Source: Scleromitrula shiraiana (Eukaryota > Ascomycota > Leotiomycetes > Helotiales > Sclerotiniaceae). Taken from it: 64,000 bases of DNA. The position numbers and the translations under genes were made by a program. The DNA is taken from positions 372,001-436,000 of the forward strand of contig JABELC010000004.1 in NCBI GenBank assembly GCA_028455995.1, read 5' to 3'. The notes beneath the pieces were generated by a model. The model was not told the DNA's origin, ran no database searches, and saw only the letters and a program-made list of their open reading frames with translations. Below, piece by piece: positions 21,982-32,443 of this stretch; position 1 is the stretch's first letter; each line of letters begins with the position of its first letter.

Positions 21982-23589
21982 TTTGGGGTATGGAGATGAT
22001 GGGTCGATGGGTTAGTGGAAGGGAAGGGTGGCAAAGTGTGACGAGGTGGTTATGATATGGACTGATATGATGTCATTGAGAAGGATGGGATTGACAAAGA
22101 GATTGACAAAGAGATTGTTGGGTGGGCTTTTTTGGCCGGTGGGGGAGAGGGGTCAAGAAAGGGGTGGATGGTGATTGAATGGGTGGGATGGACAAAGAGA
22201 TTTTTGGTGTGATTTTGGTGGCCGAGGCGATGGAATGGGGGAGTGGATGGGATGGATAGGATGGATGGGATGATATGGGGTGGGAATATGTTTGTTTGGA
22301 ACAGAGAGATTGTTGTGGAAGTGAGAGGGAGTAATTGATATTCCGAGGGGGAAGATGGAAGAGAGGAGAGTGGGCTGGAAGTAAGCTAGGGGAGGGGCAG
22401 AGGGGCATTAGGAGAGATGATAATGGGTGAGGAATGGAAGTAGAAGTAGAAATAGAAGTGGAAGGGAAATGGAAGTGGAAGAGAAATGGAAGTGGAAGGG
22501 AAATGGAAGAGTGGGACAACAAAGAAGAAGTGCAGCGTATGTGGCATAACGTGGCGGTGATGAATTTCGGTGATGAAATGGGATAGGGTGGGAATAAAAG
22601 CACTTCAGAGAAGGGGAATAAATAGACGAGGCTCGAGGGAGGAAATATAGGAATTTCAACAAAGAAAAACATCGAAAATAGAATAGTAACATATGATTAC
22701 AAATATAAGTTGAAATGCAAATGACAAGAATTACAATGAAAAGCATGAATGAATTCAAAAGAACAAACAGAAGAATGAGAAAAATTATGTATAAACAGGC
22801 TTTTCCCCCTCGTATTTTGACCAGTAATATGATATCTCTTTTATTTCTACTCGAGAAGATTTTTTCCAAGACAAAGAGGTAGTTGAATGAAGAGACATTC
22901 CGCGTTTGAACAAAGAAGAGAGCGGAATTATCAGAGGCTGTTTTCGCTGATTTCGAACAAGATTTTGTAGGATACTTGTTTTCTTACCAAGAGGAATAGG
23001 TAAAAAAAGTACCAAGAGTTCAATGACTGTTTGAAGGGATTGATTGATTACTTTATTTATAAAACTTTTTATTTTATTTTTTATTTTTGGTGTGACGGAA
23101 GTGTATGTGGGATAGGGAGGCAAACTTTTATATATATTGAGGTTTGCGCACTAGTTTGAGGGGATAGATTGGAATCAGTAATAGTGACGAAGGCAAGATT
23201 AAGAGTCAGATTGAAGAATACTTGGGCTTGAATCTGAATTTGTTTGGAGATTCTGTGGTTGAAAATTTGTAGGGAGTGAGAGGAGATATCGTTGGGAGAA
23301 GTTTGTAGGATTGTGAGAAAAGAGGAGAAAGCAGAAGGGACGAGACGAGAGGAAGAGAGAGCAAAACAGGAGAAGAGAAGAGGAGATATTATCAACCTTC
23401 GACTTGGCTTGGATATATATTGAAGTTTAATCTGATTTAGATCTGATTTGCTACAATTTTACTGTTACTAGACAGATCCATAAAGATAAGACAAGATAAA
23501 ACACAATACTACAAAGCAACATCGTCATTAGAAACCTTAACTAAAACACATACCAAAAAGTTAAGACGGTATACAACTATCGAGAAACA

Positions 23590-26025
23590 ATGAAGATAGA
23601 ACACACCACCTATAATGCTGCTCGAGCCAGCACCTCTAATCCAGTATTAATAACTACAACTATATCCGGCTCTTCCAGTTCTAAATCTCTCATTCGTAAA
23701 ATAAGAAAATATATCAAAACTAAATCGAGACAATTTCGTGGATTACCACCTTCAGATGTTCCACACCCATATGCGAATGGAACAGATGAACCATTTGAAC
23801 ATACTCAACTCGGGAAGAACTATCAAAGAAGAGGTGTAAATACTGGTGGGATACGAATCTTAAGGGGATCTGGATCAAATCTACCTTTTACAGCCGCAAC
23901 TATTAGAGGGCCAGGACAAGGCTTAGAAAAACTAAAGCAAAAGGGAAAAGGAACATTCCAATCCAAATCCAATTCTGCCTCCACAAACCCCTCCATGACT
24001 TCAACCCCGCCACCCGAGCAAAATCTTCCCAATGGTAAAGAAAAACAAAAGAGAAAAAAAATCCCCCGCGAAGCAAGAGAAAGTCGAACAAGCGATCGCA
24101 GCACAGGAAGCGATAGTCTAATCGACGAATGGGTAATGACACAAAAAGGGCTCGAGCGCGATTTCGCCGTCAAAATCGACGAAGGAGGCGAAACTCACGA
24201 TGGCGCAAGTGCAAGTGGAACCGGTACTGCGAGTGGCGGTTCTAGGGGAAGCTTGAGATGGGATCGTTTGTTAAATAGTACGGAGGAAACGGGCACGGGC
24301 ACGAGTACGGGGACGCCGCAGAGCTCGGCGGAAAGTGGAGGCCCGGCTGTGCATAGTTTGAGGACGAGAGATCGCGTTGCGGGCGGTGGGCATGCTCATC
24401 ATAAGGAGGCACCGCTTGCGCATCATGATGTTCATTTACCTGGTTCGCAGCAGGTAGCGCAGACGCAGAGATTGAGACGGAAGGAACATTTTGAGTTTGA
24501 TTCGGGGTTAGTGGGTTCGGGGGGGTATAGTGCCGCGGATGGGGTGGCGGAGGCTAGTTTGTGGGATTATAGGGCTGTGCAGGAGGTTTTGAGTACGGGG
24601 AGTGGATCTTCTGGTGGGTGGGGTAGTATGACTTCTTCTGCCGCGCCGCCGCCCCTTTTTGTTGGGGATAGCACTGGTGTTGGTGCGGGGAAAAATGGAG
24701 CGGTCGATGAGAGTGAGGAGGCTAGTATGAGGGACCTGGAGAAAATGAGGCAGGCGATTAAGAATGGGAAATTGGAGAAGGTGGTTAGACCAGAGGAGAA
24801 GGTACCGAAGCATAGAGATGTGATTGGTGGGAGTGAGGAGAAAAGGAAGAAGAAAGGAAAGGGAAAGGAGAAGGATAGTGGGAGGATTAGTCCGGTTAGT
24901 AGTCGAAGTTCTGGGAAGGGCGGCGCCTCGGGTATGGGGAAGTTGAAGGGGTATATGGGTCAAGGTGTGGACGCTGTGGATGAATATTTTGGAAGGAAAG
25001 GCGGCAATACTGCTGCTGCAACGGGGAAACGTACTAGTCCGTTTGACTATTTACTAGCCTCAGGTAGTAGTATAGGATTATCTGAGAGGGGCAAAAAGAG
25101 GGAGAGTGGTGGGGCGAAGAATAGCGATGATGATGGGTTTTGGTGTGTAGGATCCCCAGAAGAATTGGATCCGAGATTGATTGAGGAAAAACACAAAAGA
25201 GATATTGAAACGGAAATGCAAAGGGCAAGGAGAATCAGTGGCGAGAGAGGAGATCCTTGGGATTCCTCCAGAACGGCCAATGAACTTTGTAAATTGTGTA
25301 GGAAGCAAGGGGCGAGTGTCGCTGGAGGCTTTTGTCGAAGTTGCGAACGTAATTTTATTAATACAACGGAATGGGAGGAACCTTCTCCTCCTCCTCAGCC
25401 TCTTGTTCAGAATAATCTGTATTCGCTCCGTCCGCAGTTGGCTTCGGATAGCCAGGTTAGTTTGTCGATGAGATCAATGTTAGCGTCGACTCCACCACCG
25501 GGAGACGCGAAGCATTCAAGAAGATCGTCGGGAGAATATCGTCCGCCTGTTCCACCAAAGGATGATGAATCGCCGGGAGATTATCGTCCACCTGTTCCGC
25601 CGAAGGATGATGGGTATTTTCCGAGAATGGAGAATATTAGTCCAACAGATACAAGCCAGTCTCAAGTCCAAGACCAGGATGAGATACATATTTCTCGGGT
25701 GGAAAAAAATCGACCGCTGGTTATGAACCCGTGGCCTGTGAGACAGGAGTCACAGAGGTTGGTTTTTGATCATGATGAGGGGGAAGGGAGTAGGCGGCAG
25801 AGGAGGAGTGAAAGTTTGGAGGGGGATAAAGCGGAGAGTTTGTTTAGGAGATGGTCGGATAGTTTTGGAGGAAATGATTTTGATAGCGTGAAGGTACATG
25901 CTGAGGATATAAAAAAGGGGAAGGAAGCCGAAGAGATTAGGGATAGCAACTTTTATACTTTTTGGGGCGATGTATTGGATTCGGATGAATCCCCTGTAAA
26001 ATCAAAACAGACACAAAAACGTTGA
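23590..26025 (+). CDS. Disordered 811-aa protein with a small Cys-pair motif, function unknown
   Basis: Single uninterrupted frame from the ATG at 23590. The family is not recognised. Most of it is Ser/Gly/Lys/Glu-rich and disordered. About residues 568-592 contain LCKLCRKQGA and GGFCRSCERNF, two CxxC pairs about 14 residues apart that could bind one zinc ion. Downstream are two near-identical proline-rich units, EYRPPVPPKDD and DYRPPVPPKDD, resembling SH3-binding PxxP sites. The N-terminus (about 35-50) is very basic (RKIRKYIKTKSR) and could bind membranes or nucleic acid. Codon use changes sharply near 24,190, from C-ending to G-ending codons, within one intact frame. A signalling or scaffold role through SH3 partners is conceivable but only inferred. 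Confidence 0.8.
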   Translation: MKIEHTTYNAARASTSNPVLITTTISGSSSSKSLIRKIRKYIKTKSRQFRGLPPSDVPHPYANGTDEPFEHTQLGKNYQRRGVNTGGIRILRGSGSNLPFTAATIRGPGQGLEKLKQKGKGTFQSKSNSASTNPSMTSTPPPEQNLPNGKEKQKRKKIPREARESRTSDRSTGSDSLIDEWVMTQKGLERDFAVKIDEGGETHDGASASGTGTASGGSRGSLRWDRLLNSTEETGTGTSTGTPQSSAESGGPAVHSLRTRDRVAGGGHAHHKEAPLAHHDVHLPGSQQVAQTQRLRRKEHFEFDSGLVGSGGYSAADGVAEASLWDYRAVQEVLSTGSGSSGGWGSMTSSAAPPPLFVGDSTGVGAGKNGAVDESEEASMRDLEKMRQAIKNGKLEKVVRPEEKVPKHRDVIGGSEEKRKKKGKGKEKDSGRISPVSSRSSGKGGASGMGKLKGYMGQGVDAVDEYFGRKGGNTAAATGKRTSPFDYLLASGSSIGLSERGKKRESGGAKNSDDDGFWCVGSPEELDPRLIEEKHKRDIETEMQRARRISGERGDPWDSSRTANELCKLCRKQGASVAGGFCRSCERNFINTTEWEEPSPPPQPLVQNNLYSLRPQLASDSQVSLSMRSMLASTPPPGDAKHSRRSSGEYRPPVPPKDDESPGDYRPPVPPKDDGYFPRMENISPTDTSQSQVQDQDEIHISRVEKNRPLVMNPWPVRQESQRLVFDHDEGEGSRRQRRSESLEGDKAESLFRRWSDSFGGNDFDSVKVHAEDIKKGKEAEEIRDSNFYTFWGDVLDSDESPVKSKQTQKR

Positions 26026-26302
26026 TAGATAGGATTGTACTTTAGTTATACTTGTAATTGTAATTGTATTTTCCGAACCTTGGGAAATCGAGATACGGTG
26101 AGCTGCAACAAACACATCCCACTTGGGGTTATTGGGAGTTTATAAACAGGCACACGTGTGGAAAAAGCAGAAGATAAAAGAAAACTAAATCACCAAGCTC
26201 AATCAGGAAACCTTGAGGCATCAAATTTTTGACATTCGGTATGAGGGTATGCACATACTCCAATCTCTAACTTTTAGTAATCCATAAAAATCTGTCTGGT
26301 AA

Positions 26303-26848
26303 TCATGATCCTCCTGTCGGTCCTTCTCCACCTGGTACTAGCTATCGTCTCTATTAGCTATACTCCATACCTTTGCAAATGAGCGTGAGAAGTATAAACA
26401 TACCATTGCAATACCATTGCCATTTAGTAGAATCTTTGGGAGCTTTGCTTGATTTCCGGAATAGTCACTACATAATGGTTAGTATTAAGATGATATGCTA
26501 GGAATGATATTTTTCTTACAACTCAATAACGTCTTCGAGAACCATGTCTATGTGACTGTTATTACCCCATATCTATATGCACTGGAAATGTGTCGATTAC
26601 TTACTGACATAGTCATCGAAACCTGTAAGTGTACCAGTGAATTCTGAAGGGGAATGTTAGTATGAGCGGGATTGATGGAATGAAAATGAGATAGATGTTA
26701 GGTGAGGTAAGGTACCTTTGTCACCTTTCATCACAACCCAGATTTTGGATCCAACACATTTATCGATAAGTTCTATTTTGATATTAGGGGTTTGTATCTT
26801 GTATTGAGTTCATCATGACTTACCCAAAGGGAGTAATTGTGATGCCAT
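26303..26848 (-). CDS. LSM5: LSM5, U6 snRNA-associated Sm-like protein
   Basis: Subunit of the Lsm2-8 ring that binds the U6 snRNA 3' end in splicing and of the cytoplasmic Lsm1-7 ring in mRNA decay. Six exons on the minus strand (26848-26824, 26772-26716, 26643-26605, 26547-26520, 26467-26404, 26341-26303) join in phase to 83 residues. It is easily missed because the exons are only 25-64 bases. The product starts MASQLLPLELIDKCVGSKIW and carries the Sm1 motif (KGDKEFTGTLTGFDDYVNMVLEDV) and Sm2 motif (ILLNGNGIAMLVPGGEGP), all diagnostic of Lsm5 rather than other Lsm proteins. All five introns have GT...AG ends. It is divergently arranged with the exonuclease gene. Length fits the family (about 80-95 residues). 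Confidence 0.95.
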
Positions 26849-27295
26849 TTTGAGATTGGTTTGTGAGTGTATGTGTGCGCAAGAGGAGAGTTCCTATGAT
26901 GAAAATTAGTTAGTCAGGGAATGACACTCATTTTTAAAACAATATCGCCCAGACTCATATCTCTGTAAGTTTGAGTTTGAGTCAATATGTAAGGATTCTT
27001 CTTGGTGAAAGCACGTGAGAATGACTGTTTGATGGAAGGAATTTTGACTCACAATTCAGTAAAATCCTTAGAATATTATTCTCAAGATACTTGTTTACTT
27101 GGGGAATATTGAGGAGTTTCTGTGTTTACACTACAGTACAATCCTTTGTTGTTTGTTGTGTTGAATATTGCAAGCTCAAAATCCATATAAAGTTCTCGTG
27201 ATTCTCAAGGGCGGGCTTCAAAATCGTTCTTACCTGAGTGCTTTAGTTTATGCCTCAGGCAACCCGAGGAAGTTTCCGAATATTGACATCTGGGA
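26849..27295. other. Divergent intergenic region LSM5 / exonuclease
   Basis: About 450 bases that must hold both promoters. No clear TATA box, repeat or known control motif stands out. The upstream edge depends on the uncertain start of the exonuclease gene. Confidence 0.5.
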
Positions 27296-29201
27296 ATGAC
27301 GATTGGTGATTGTTTGTTCTGTTTGTCCACTCCACTCCTTTACAGGAACCACATATTTCCTACCTTTATAAATGCTCATGTCATGATACTTAGCAATCAT
27401 GGGGCATCGACGTTGGGTAAATCACTTCGAAGACCCATTATGACCAGTATTAATTATTCCTTTGATGGAACTACCACATTGGCATCAGATGCTATGAGAT
27501 CAACTTTCGCTGTTGTTCGTGGAAAGGCTGCTAGGTTTGTTATAATCCAGGATTTCGAATACAGATATGTGAAGCTAATATTCTATGCTACCTTAAAGAT
27601 CCCCCGTTACTCGATCAATATACTCGAACACTACAAAAACATGGCGTCCAAATCATGGCATTGTGTTCAAGGACGATTCTGGATCTAGCACTCCAAGATG
27701 TTTGAGCACGCTGGCTTTGGCAGACCAAGTACAAGACCTTACTTTCAATTCACATACAGAGGGCAGTTATGTTCCCAAAGAAACACATTTTACGAGATCA
27801 GATTCGATCGAGCCATCTACAAATGATACGAAAGAGGCAACAATTCCTGTCGACGTTCCAGAAGATCCTAAAAAGAATGAACTTCCGATCTCTGCCTCAC
27901 AATACAAGATGACCGAGGAATTGTTCAGGAAAGCGAAGGATGCTGCTGTTGACTCCCCCGAGTCCTATTGGTCCTACAACCTATACCGCGGCCCCGAGGA
28001 GAATGGAGTTCCAAAGAAAGTCAAGGTGCATTACTGCCGAACTAAGCATACTACTGAGCGGACTTTGCAACAATATTTTCTTGATAAGAAGGTTATTGGC
28101 TTCGATATAGAGTGGAAGATGGAAGCGCGCTCAACGGATGGTCCGAAGAAGAATGTTTCTTTAATTCAATTGGCAACTGAAGAGCGGATTGCTCTATTTC
28201 ATATTGCGTTGTTTCCTAAAGATGGCCTGGACGACCTCGTTGCCCCTACTCTGAAGAAGATAATGGAAGACCCTGAGATCACCAAAATTGGTGTGTCTAT
28301 ACGAGGGGATTGTACGCGCCTTAAAAAGCATCTTGATATCCATTCGGTTTCCCTCTTCGAACTCAGTCATTTGTATCGATTAGTCAAGTACTCTGAATCC
28401 AAGGAATACAAGTTAATCAATAAGAAACTGGTATCACTGGCAACGCAAGTAGAGGAACATTTGCATCTACCAATGTTCAAAGGAGATGTGAGAATTAGTG
28501 ACTGGAGTCAAGGATTAAGGATAGATCAAATTGCTTATGCAGCATCTGATTCATACGCTGGTGTTCACCTGTACGATATACTAGAGATCAAACGTCAAGC
28601 ATTAGATCCTACACCCCCACAACCATATCACATCGACGAAGAGAAGCCCATCAGACTTGCGGACAATATCCTGGTCGCTACAGAAGATGAAGCTGAAGAA
28701 GTCGAACCAGGAACAGAGCTAGAAGCTGGAGAATCTAATCCCAAGAAAAGAAAATATACTCGGCGTAAACAGAAAATACCTGATCCTCTTCCGCTCGACC
28801 CCGATTTCTCCCTATTGGAACCAGATTCTGATTCTACCAATCCTACCAGACCACCCACTGCCTTTAAACCAGAAAAATCTTCAGTGGTTCTCTCAGCTGA
28901 AGTCCTCGCTTCCTTCTACCGCAGTGAACATCCCGCATCCAAAATATCCAATGCCCCCCTTCGCGCTTACTTCATCTGGTACCATAATCCAGCCTTTTCC
29001 CTCCCCGAAATTGCCGCCTTGTTACGTGATATACCACTACAAGTTACCACGGTGGCAAATTACATATTAGATGCGATAAAACTCGAAGACTTATCATATG
29101 AAAGTGATAGATTAAAGGATGTTTTGCGAACAATACCGAGAGATGTGGTCAGGTCAAGATACAGAGGGTTGGCTAAAATCATTGATCTGGAAAAGGCATG
29201 A
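27296..29201 (+). CDS. DEDDy-type 3'-5' exonuclease domain protein (RNase D / WRN-exonuclease-like)
   Basis: Proposed exons 27296-27534 and 27599-29201 (intron GTTTGT...AAAG, branch GCTAAT) give 613 residues. The start is uncertain: ATGs at 27296 and 27383 are both in frame. Residues about 200-430 form the DnaQ-like exonuclease fold. Motif I is FDIEWK (D249, E251), motif II is GVSIRGDCTRL (D317) and motif III is AYAASDSYAG with Tyr393 and Asp397 in the Y-x3-D arrangement of the DEDDy class. All catalytic residues are present. The long N-terminal part resembles a basic, hydroxyl-rich organelle-targeting sequence, and a C-terminal region of about 100 residues (SVVLSAEVLASFYRSEHP onward) has a helicase-C-terminal-like helical character. 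Nucleic-acid substrate unknown. Confidence 0.85.
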
Positions 29202-29718
29202 GAATTTGTTTTACAATCAAGGGTTTTGTTTGGCGTTTAAATGGCTGGGTTACCATGGCTTGATAGGTTTGGGGTCATTACTTTACCAAATCGGAGCTTT
29301 AAAGAGGATTGGAAGTTCATACCCATTGTACTTCTACATACACACTAGAAGATATCATTCCTACATGTGTTTTACTCATAGACACAATATGCTACTCACT
29401 ACTTTTTCTTCATCTGTTGGATTTATTAATTATGTGTTGATTACCCTTATTTTTCAGCATCTTCCCTGGTACCAAACCAAGAGATTTACATGGCTGGAGA
29501 ATACTAACTTATGTTTTCTTAGGAGCTCAGGATATGCAATAAGCTCTGGTACTTCAATATTTTACTACATCTTTTTGGCATTTGATAGTGGTGACCTTAG
29601 TAAATATAAACAAAGTGAATATCAAATAAATCTCAACAGCATTCACGATCGATACAGTTATTTCCTTGACAAATTCTTTCAATTTTAGCTATGTACATGA
29701 AGATGATCCTACATCAAT
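29202..29718. other. Convergent intergenic spacer
   Basis: Spacer between the exonuclease and catalase 3' ends; it should contain both terminators. A 189-codon open frame starting inside the exonuclease gene runs through it, but its composition is hydrophobic and irregular and it resembles no family, so it is not annotated. Confidence 0.5.
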
Positions 29719-31452
29719 CTAGTGGGCAGAGATCCCATTACCGTTTGTAGTACCGTTCGTCCCATTAGCAATGCCGTTGGCACTCTGGTGGCTTCCTCTA
29801 ACAGGAGCCCCATTGTTATCATTATGGCTAAGAGTAACACCCTTCATACCATTTGCAGTTCTCTTGCTAGAATCCTTAGCCATACCATTATGAGTACCGC
29901 TAAAGTTCAAATTAGCAATGCCATCATAACCCTTGATGCCAGTAGCCTTCTCAAGTCTAGTAGCCAAGTCATCGGATACTTCGCGGAAAATGGCAATTTG
30001 TCGCTTGATGATTTCATCTTTTGTGCAGTTGGCCATGTGTCCGGATACGTTCTTGATGAATCGCTCCTTGGCTTTGTCGTCGAATACTTTCTCCCAAAGG
30101 GCACGTGGGGCTTTGAAATCTTCCTCACGGATCTCGGAGAGGAAGGTGACTGCGTTGCCGGTGAAGTGGCCGTGTAGTTTGTCGAGGTTGACAGTGCGGT
30201 CACGGAAGCGGATTGGCTCGATGGAGGAAATGTAGTTTGGACGAGAGCCCTGGTTGTAGAATGACATGCTACCATCACGTTGGAAGTTTGCCATGCGGTA
30301 CTTTGTGCGGGGTGCATTGACGGGAAGTTGTTGGTAGTTTACACCGACACGGTGGCGGTGTGCGTCTGGGTATGAGAAGAGACGGGATTGAAGGACTGGA
30401 TCGGCGGATGGCTCGATACCTGGGACCAAGTGGGCAGGATTGAAAGCAACTTGCTCCATTTCCGCGAAATAGTTTACGGCATTCTCGTTGAGAGTGAATT
30501 CTCCGACCTTTCGGAGAGGGAATTGCTTGTGTGGCCAAACGTGGGTGAGATCGAAGACGTTGATCTTCTCCTTCTCCCATAAATCTTCCGCCTCCTTTGA
30601 AGTCATAGTTTGGACTTCAAGAGACCATTTGGGGAAGTCACCCTTCTCAATGGCCTCGTAGAGATCCTTTTGTGCATAATCTGGTGACTTGGTAGCAGCC
30701 TCTTCTTGGGTGAGAAATTTGGTTCCTTGTTGAGAGATCATGTGGAATTGACAGTAGACCCAGTCACCATTCTTGTTAACAAGCTTAACAGTGTGGCCGA
30801 GATATCCGTGCATGAAACGCCAGCCATCTGGGATACCACGATCACCCATGAGAATCATGACTTGATGTACAGACTCTGGATTCTGGGAAAGGTAGTCCCA
30901 GAATTGTGTTGAATCATCAGCTCCAGTCAAATGAGTTGATGGGTCACGCTTCTGAGTATGAATGAAATGTGGAAACTTCGCTGGATCTCTCAAAAAGAAC
31001 ACGGGAGTGTTATTGGCAACAAGATCCCAATTTCCCTCGTCGGTCTTGAACTTGACGGAGAAACCTCGAGGATCTCGAGCACAGTCGTGAGAACCAGATT
31101 CGCCACCCACGGTGGAGAACCTTACTGTGATTGGGCACTCTTTTCCTTCTTGGAACATATCTGCGAGACACAAATCCTCCAACGAATTTGTGGTTTTGTA
31201 AACACCATGAGCACCGCCACCCTTAGCATGGACAACACGCTCTGGAATTCTCTCTCGGTCGAAATGTGAAAGAAGATCGATCAGATGAAAATCTTGTAGA
31301 AGTAATGGGCCGTTTTCTCCCATACGTTGGGTTTCGTATGGATGTGGCATTGGAACGCCATTGGCAGTTGTGTAGATAGTGTCCTGAGACTTTGCATTTC
31401 TATCATCTTGATAGTCGCGATATTCATCGCCAGAAGTCTTGTGTGAGGACAT
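29719..31452 (-). CDS. Catalase (haem, monofunctional, small-subunit type)
   Basis: Converts hydrogen peroxide to water and oxygen. The gene is one intronless frame of 577 residues from the ATG at 31452. Signature features are the active-site block FDRERIPERVVHAKGGGAHG with catalytic His75, the catalytic Asn of VANNTPVFF (147/148), RFSTVGGESGS(H)D and the proximal haem-ligand block RLFSYPDAHRHRVG with Tyr361. Length and lack of the flavodoxin-like C-terminal domain place it among small-subunit catalases. The last 60 residues form a low-complexity Asn/Gly/Thr-rich tail (repeated NGT/NG), unusual for the family. There is no clear signal peptide and no canonical SKL-type peroxisomal tail (it ends SAH), so a cytosolic site is likely but not certain. 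Confidence 0.97.
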   Translation of the reverse strand: MSSHKTSGDEYRDYQDDRNAKSQDTIYTTANGVPMPHPYETQRMGENGPLLLQDFHLIDLLSHFDRERIPERVVHAKGGGAHGVYKTTNSLEDLCLADMFQEGKECPITVRFSTVGGESGSHDCARDPRGFSVKFKTDEGNWDLVANNTPVFFLRDPAKFPHFIHTQKRDPSTHLTGADDSTQFWDYLSQNPESVHQVMILMGDRGIPDGWRFMHGYLGHTVKLVNKNGDWVYCQFHMISQQGTKFLTQEEAATKSPDYAQKDLYEAIEKGDFPKWSLEVQTMTSKEAEDLWEKEKINVFDLTHVWPHKQFPLRKVGEFTLNENAVNYFAEMEQVAFNPAHLVPGIEPSADPVLQSRLFSYPDAHRHRVGVNYQQLPVNAPRTKYRMANFQRDGSMSFYNQGSRPNYISSIEPIRFRDRTVNLDKLHGHFTGNAVTFLSEIREEDFKAPRALWEKVFDDKAKERFIKNVSGHMANCTKDEIIKRQIAIFREVSDDLATRLEKATGIKGYDGIANLNFSGTHNGMAKDSSKRTANGMKGVTLSHNDNNGAPVRGSHQSANGIANGTNGTTNGNGISAH

Positions 31453-32443
31453 AGTGATGATGTTGAATAAATTAATTCAAAAGTACAATTAAAACTATGT
31501 TAATAATTGATTATGGTTTGTATAGAAAGCAAAACAACGAGAACCAGAGGGGGAAGCAGTTATTATATGCTCCATTTCCCCGCATTTACCTCTAATAGAT
31601 CATGACTTAATGGAATGATAAATATCCATTAATTGATTGGTTATTCTATGGGAATAAAGTTTGAATTTTAAATATCTTCTAGTTTAGCGTTGGCACTGGA
31701 GAGTAATTTGAAGTTCAAATCGGCTTAACCAAATGCCATTGTGCTGCGCTACAATTGGACCCGAGATCGAGAACTACATGATTTGAAATAATCGATTTGA
31801 TAATCAACACTCTACTGAAATCCACAAGCAATCCAGATGACGCCACATTGCGAGAAGTTGTCCACGCGTTGTCTTAGATATGTAATACCTATTTGATATT
31901 TCAAGTCCCAAGTCCAGCTACCATAGAACACTAGACGAATTCGTATTCGTAAATTTATCGGTACGTGTTTTTCATAAGAGTTGTATTTGAGTTAAGAGTT
32001 CTTTGTAGTAGGAGCTGGCATTAGTGCAGTGGCAAGAAAACGGGAATGCCGCGGGGGACAATATCAAAGTTGAGATACTGTCTCATTCTAGGAGTGGCTT
32101 AAAGCCATAAAGCTGTATAGCTTGACTTATGAACTGCATGCAATTGTTAACGGGCAGAAAGAACACGAGATGGGGGGATATATTCTGCCCAGATACCCAA
32201 GATTCATCACTCGAATGCCTTGGTAGAACAGTAAGTACATAGTTCGAAGGCCAAGATGCGGGGTGGCGAGCAAGGTGTCTGCTTATGTAATTGATGTAAG
32301 GATCAGGTATCAGAGCCAACCGCCTTATTCTGCCTCTACAACTACAATTTCAATTTTAATCCTACAGTATCTTCATACAATATTAATATTATGTATAGCA
32401 TATCTACATATTCCATGGTTTTCACTCCATACTCATAAATACA
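31453..32443. other. Intergenic region upstream of catalase
   Basis: AT-rich; includes the catalase promoter on the left and the downstream flank of the pseudogene on the right. No other gene is seen. Small open frames at 32,083-32,451 show no family features. Confidence 0.5.

Larger units (their letters stand above)
18664..23589. other. Large 4.9-kb low-complexity intergenic region
   Basis: No gene is supported. It contains a diverged direct repeat with a tRNA T-arm-like core (19,088-19,148 and 19,269-19,330), GGAT tracts (19,858-20,006), TATAT and TGATG units (20,110-20,200), a GGGATT tract (20,485-20,532), purine-rich GGAAGAG units (20,710-20,771), GATAT units (21,009-21,055), a GT dinucleotide run (21,230-21,279), ATAGATAGT units (about 21,935-21,981) and a G-rich stretch (21,670-22,640). 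Long minus-strand open frames here translate to Ser/Pro/His/Ile-rich low-complexity sequence and are by-products of the purine bias. The last 500 bases form the likely leader of the 811-residue gene. Confidence 0.6.

Noticed and set aside
22073..22672. Minus-strand frame of 199 codons rich in Ser, Pro, His and Leu
   Set aside because: It mirrors a purine-rich low-complexity stretch; repeats rather than selection explain the lack of stops.
29119..29688. 189-codon open frame overlapping the exonuclease 3' end
   Set aside because: It starts in another frame inside a secure gene, has irregular hydrophobic composition and no family features; it is likely a chance frame in AT-rich 3' DNA.
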